A stretch of DNA of 15,360 nt from Corallococcus sp. CAG:1435 (lineage in GTDB: Bacteria > Bacillota > Clostridia > Christensenellales > CAG-314), in assembly GCA_000433775.1 (NCBI GenBank), contig HF998456.1:1-15360 (forward strand). Direction: 5' to 3'. A program made the translations under genes and the position numbers. This document shows, piece after piece, positions 15,063 to 15,360 of this stretch; position 1 is the first letter of the stretch, and each line of letters starts with the position of its first letter. The notes beneath the pieces are model-generated. The model saw nothing but the letters and a program-made list of their open reading frames with translations, was not told where the DNA came from and made no database searches.

Positions 15063-15360
15063 ATGAAAAAAACAGCACTGATACTGTTGCTTGTGTTGGC
15101 GCTGTCTTTGGTTTTTGCAGGATGCAACCAGACAGAGCAAACGGAATCCATTCCCAGGTGGGGCAACGAACAGTACACATTCAACATCACCAAAGCGGAT
15201 TTTGAATCCTCCGCCGTGTTCAACAACGAAACGTTTGTGAAGGAACCTTTCATCAGCGCCTACGAGATAAATCCCGAAAGAATGGACGAACTTGTTCCCG
15301 AAGACGTTTCCGGCACCTACGTTACAAAAATTCAGTTGAGTGCGGACGAAACGCAATGCA
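15063..15360 (+). CDS. Lipoprotein of unknown function (3' end outside window)
   Basis: The first 99 codons are visible and the frame stays open to the right edge. The ATG at 15063 has GGAG nine bases upstream. The N-terminus is a classic lipoprotein signal: MKK, a hydrophobic stretch of ALILLLVLALSLVFA, then GC with the cysteine at residue 21. The lipobox is VFAGC, slightly unusual in having Phe at -3. After processing by signal peptidase II the protein would be anchored to the outer face of the membrane. The mature part (RWGNEQYTFNITKADF, then VPEDVSGTYVTKIQLS) looks beta-rich and secreted, but I do not recognise a family. It has its own strong promoter, divergent from addB. Confidence 0.88.
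   Translation, partial: MKKTALILLLVLALSLVFAGCNQTEQTESIPRWGNEQYTFNITKADFESSAVFNNETFVKEPFISAYEINPERMDELVPEDVSGTYVTKIQLSADETQC

Noticed and set aside
1..15360. tRNA, rRNA or transposase genes
   Set aside because: No clover-leaf sequence ending in CCA, no rRNA-like sequence and no DDE/serine/tyrosine recombinase motif was seen.

Overview
The window looks like chromosomal DNA of a Bacillota (Clostridia-type) bacterium, probably an uncultured one. MurC has the EACEY...RSFL / DHPD signature typical of Bacillus and Clostridium MurC. The recombination nuclease is the Gram-positive AddBA form with the AddB iron-sulfur cysteines. Several genes have strong Gram-positive Shine-Dalgarno sites (AAAGGAGG, GGAGGT), and a lipoprotein signal is present. 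Base composition is AT-leaning, with many T/A-flanked intrinsic terminators. The genus is not determinable from the sequence alone.

Layout, left to right. (1) Positions 2-1349, + strand: the 3' end of a phage tail-fibre-like gene with a 44-residue repeat, overlapped by a small gene that appears to encode a DNA polymerase beta-type nucleotidyltransferase fold. A bidirectional terminator (1443-1474) closes this phage-like segment. (2) 1531-2835, - strand: murC (peptidoglycan precursor ligase). (3) 3142-4058: a compact cassette made of a two-helix membrane protein (-) and a small Cro/cI-type HTH regulator (+), read divergently from a 118-bp control region full of ACACT/AGTGT palindromes. (4) 4059-4460: no gene seen. 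(5) 4461-6766, - strand: uvrC (nucleotide excision repair) followed, with an ATGA overlap, by a small P-loop kinase. (6) 6782-7347: gene-free DNA with degenerate ~40-bp repeats and a terminator. (7) 7348-8067, - strand: an unrecognised three-helix membrane protein. (8) 8276-14850, - strand: the addB-addA operon (double-strand break end processing), with a terminator downstream. (9) 15063 to the right edge, + strand: the start of a lipoprotein gene with a near-consensus promoter.

Functional themes are DNA repair (UvrC, AddAB), one cell-wall enzyme, two unknown membrane proteins and a phage-derived edge. The most interesting items are: the lambda-like divergent switch controlling the membrane-protein/HTH pair; three genes (murC, HTH, uvrC) whose -10 boxes sit so close to the ATG that leaderless mRNAs are expected; the tail-fibre/nucleotidyltransferase pair; and an AddB that has lost its N-terminal Walker A motif but keeps its nuclease and Fe-S residues. 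I saw no tRNA, rRNA, CRISPR array, transposase, integrase or reverse transcriptase.
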